From a virus: a stretch of DNA of 38,317 bases. The number at the start of each line of letters is the position of its first letter. Position 1 is the stretch's first letter. A program made the position numbers and the translations under genes. This document shows positions 37,748 to 38,317 of this stretch, one piece after another. The DNA lies in IMG/VR virus record IMGVR_UViG_3300037104_000410, positions 1 through 38,317 of that record. One strand, written 5' to 3'. Below the pieces are notes generated by a model, which saw only the letters and a list, made by a program, of their open reading frames with translations, ran no database searches and had not been told where the DNA came from.

Positions 37748-38317
37748 TTACCACTTTGCTATTGGAGAGAAGCTATATAAACTGTGCATTGTTGGTTTTT
37801 CCAACATACGCTTTTCTTGTAAGTTATTGTCTTGATCATTATGCGTAATGACATTGCAACCAGGCGACTTAACAATTGCATCAGGGTCAGGATTACCACC
37901 ATTGAGCCAATCTGCTAGCCATTTAGGTACAGTATGTGTTTTACCATGTTCAAAAATCCATGGACGCATATGATCGCCTTTGTATTTACGCATACAACCA
38001 ATCTTGATCATTCCCTTTTCACCAGGCTTTTTATTATTCATTCTAAAAATGCCAGTGACAGGCTTACGATCTTCTATTTCAAATAAATCTCTTGCCGTTA
38101 CAGTTACTTGTAAAGGTATTGTTGGTTCAATAGGTTTAGCTTTTTGTAATGGCATGTTTTGAGTTGGTTCAATACCAGAGGCTTTATTGGCCATCCGATT
38201 TTCAAAGTCTTTGAGTCTCTTTTCTAGTGCTGCTATTTGAACATCTCTTGGATCAACAGGATCTAATTGAGTTGAATTAAGTGGAACACTTTGTTCTAAA
38301 TTATATTCTAATACGGC
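37748..38317 (-). CDS. Virion protein spanning the circle junction, main part
   Basis: Open from base 38317 (no start needed) to the stop at 37748. It enters as AVLEYNLEQSVPL and continues through LDPVDPRDVQIAALEKRLKDF, a likely coiled coil, before the ATG at 38194 that would otherwise look like the start. The rest has DLFEIEDRKPVTGIFRMNNKK, a small beta-rich domain, and WLADWLNGG. Its start is at base 63 across the junction, making about 208-210 residues. Unknown function; probably a structural or assembly protein. Confidence 0.7.
   Translation of the reverse strand, partial: AVLEYNLEQSVPLNSTQLDPVDPRDVQIAALEKRLKDFENRMANKASGIEPTQNMPLQKAKPIEPTIPLQVTVTARDLFEIEDRKPVTGIFRMNNKKPGEKGMIKIGCMRKYKGDHMRPWIFEHGKTHTVPKWLADWLNGGNPDPDAIVKSPGCNVITHNDQDNNLQEKRMLEKPTMHSLYSFSPIAKW

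Noticed and set aside
1-38317. CRISPR arrays, IS elements, integrase and attachment site
   Set aside because: No repeat-spacer pattern, transposase, recombinase or tRNA-end duplication was seen; the Cro-like gene alone does not prove a temperate lifestyle.

Overview
The window looks like one complete, circularly permuted genome of a tailed, short-tailed (podovirus-type) bacteriophage of about 38.3 kb, AT-rich, with an unidentified and probably low-GC bacterial host. The two window ends share the six bases TACGGC, and an open frame leaving at base 1 on the minus strand re-enters in frame at base 38317, so one structural gene spans the junction. Promoters are sigma70-like, most genes have AGGAG-type ribosome sites, and many genes overlap by ATGA, all typical of phage.

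Layout. (1) The late module is on the minus strand and reads leftwards from about 13.6 kb: DNA methyltransferase with a ParB-like domain, small genes, a GroES-like co-chaperonin, small terminase, large terminase, portal, small proteins, scaffold, major capsid protein (N4 gp56-like), a C1q/BclA-like virion protein. It then continues across the circle junction into 38.3 to 23.6 kb: the junction gene, a gp4-like head-tail adaptor, a large hub/neck protein, three probable ejection proteins, and several fibre or spike proteins. (2) A plus-strand island of five small genes (4.3-5.8 kb) sits between portal and scaffold and is driven by a divergent promoter pair. (3) The early/replication region is 13.6-23.6 kb. 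It holds plus-strand clusters of small proteins (four of the DUF551 type, several zinc ribbons, one DUF2829/Tad2-like), a minus-strand block with a RusA-like resolvase, a replication initiator with three internal 23-bp-period iterons and a Cro-like repressor, then a PD-(D/E)XK exonuclease plus Bet-type annealing pair, a small minus-strand block with a lipoprotein, two tRNA-like genes, and a secreted SGNH hydrolase. No integrase, DNA polymerase, RNA polymerase, holin or endolysin was recognised.

The most unusual feature is interruption of hallmark genes. The large terminase is broken exactly inside its Walker A motif by 37 nt carrying a strong hairpin. The upstream frame ends GGT-TGA, and reading resumes in frame directly after a GGA, as in the T4 gene 60 translational bypass; no simple frameshift repairs it. 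The major capsid gene is split by a group I intron whose LAGLIDADG endonuclease gene lies on the opposite strand. A tRNA gene with otherwise canonical arms has a 25-nt anticodon loop, and the tRNA-like gene beside it also has an abnormal anticodon arm.

All functional names come from reading motifs and gene order; no database search was possible.
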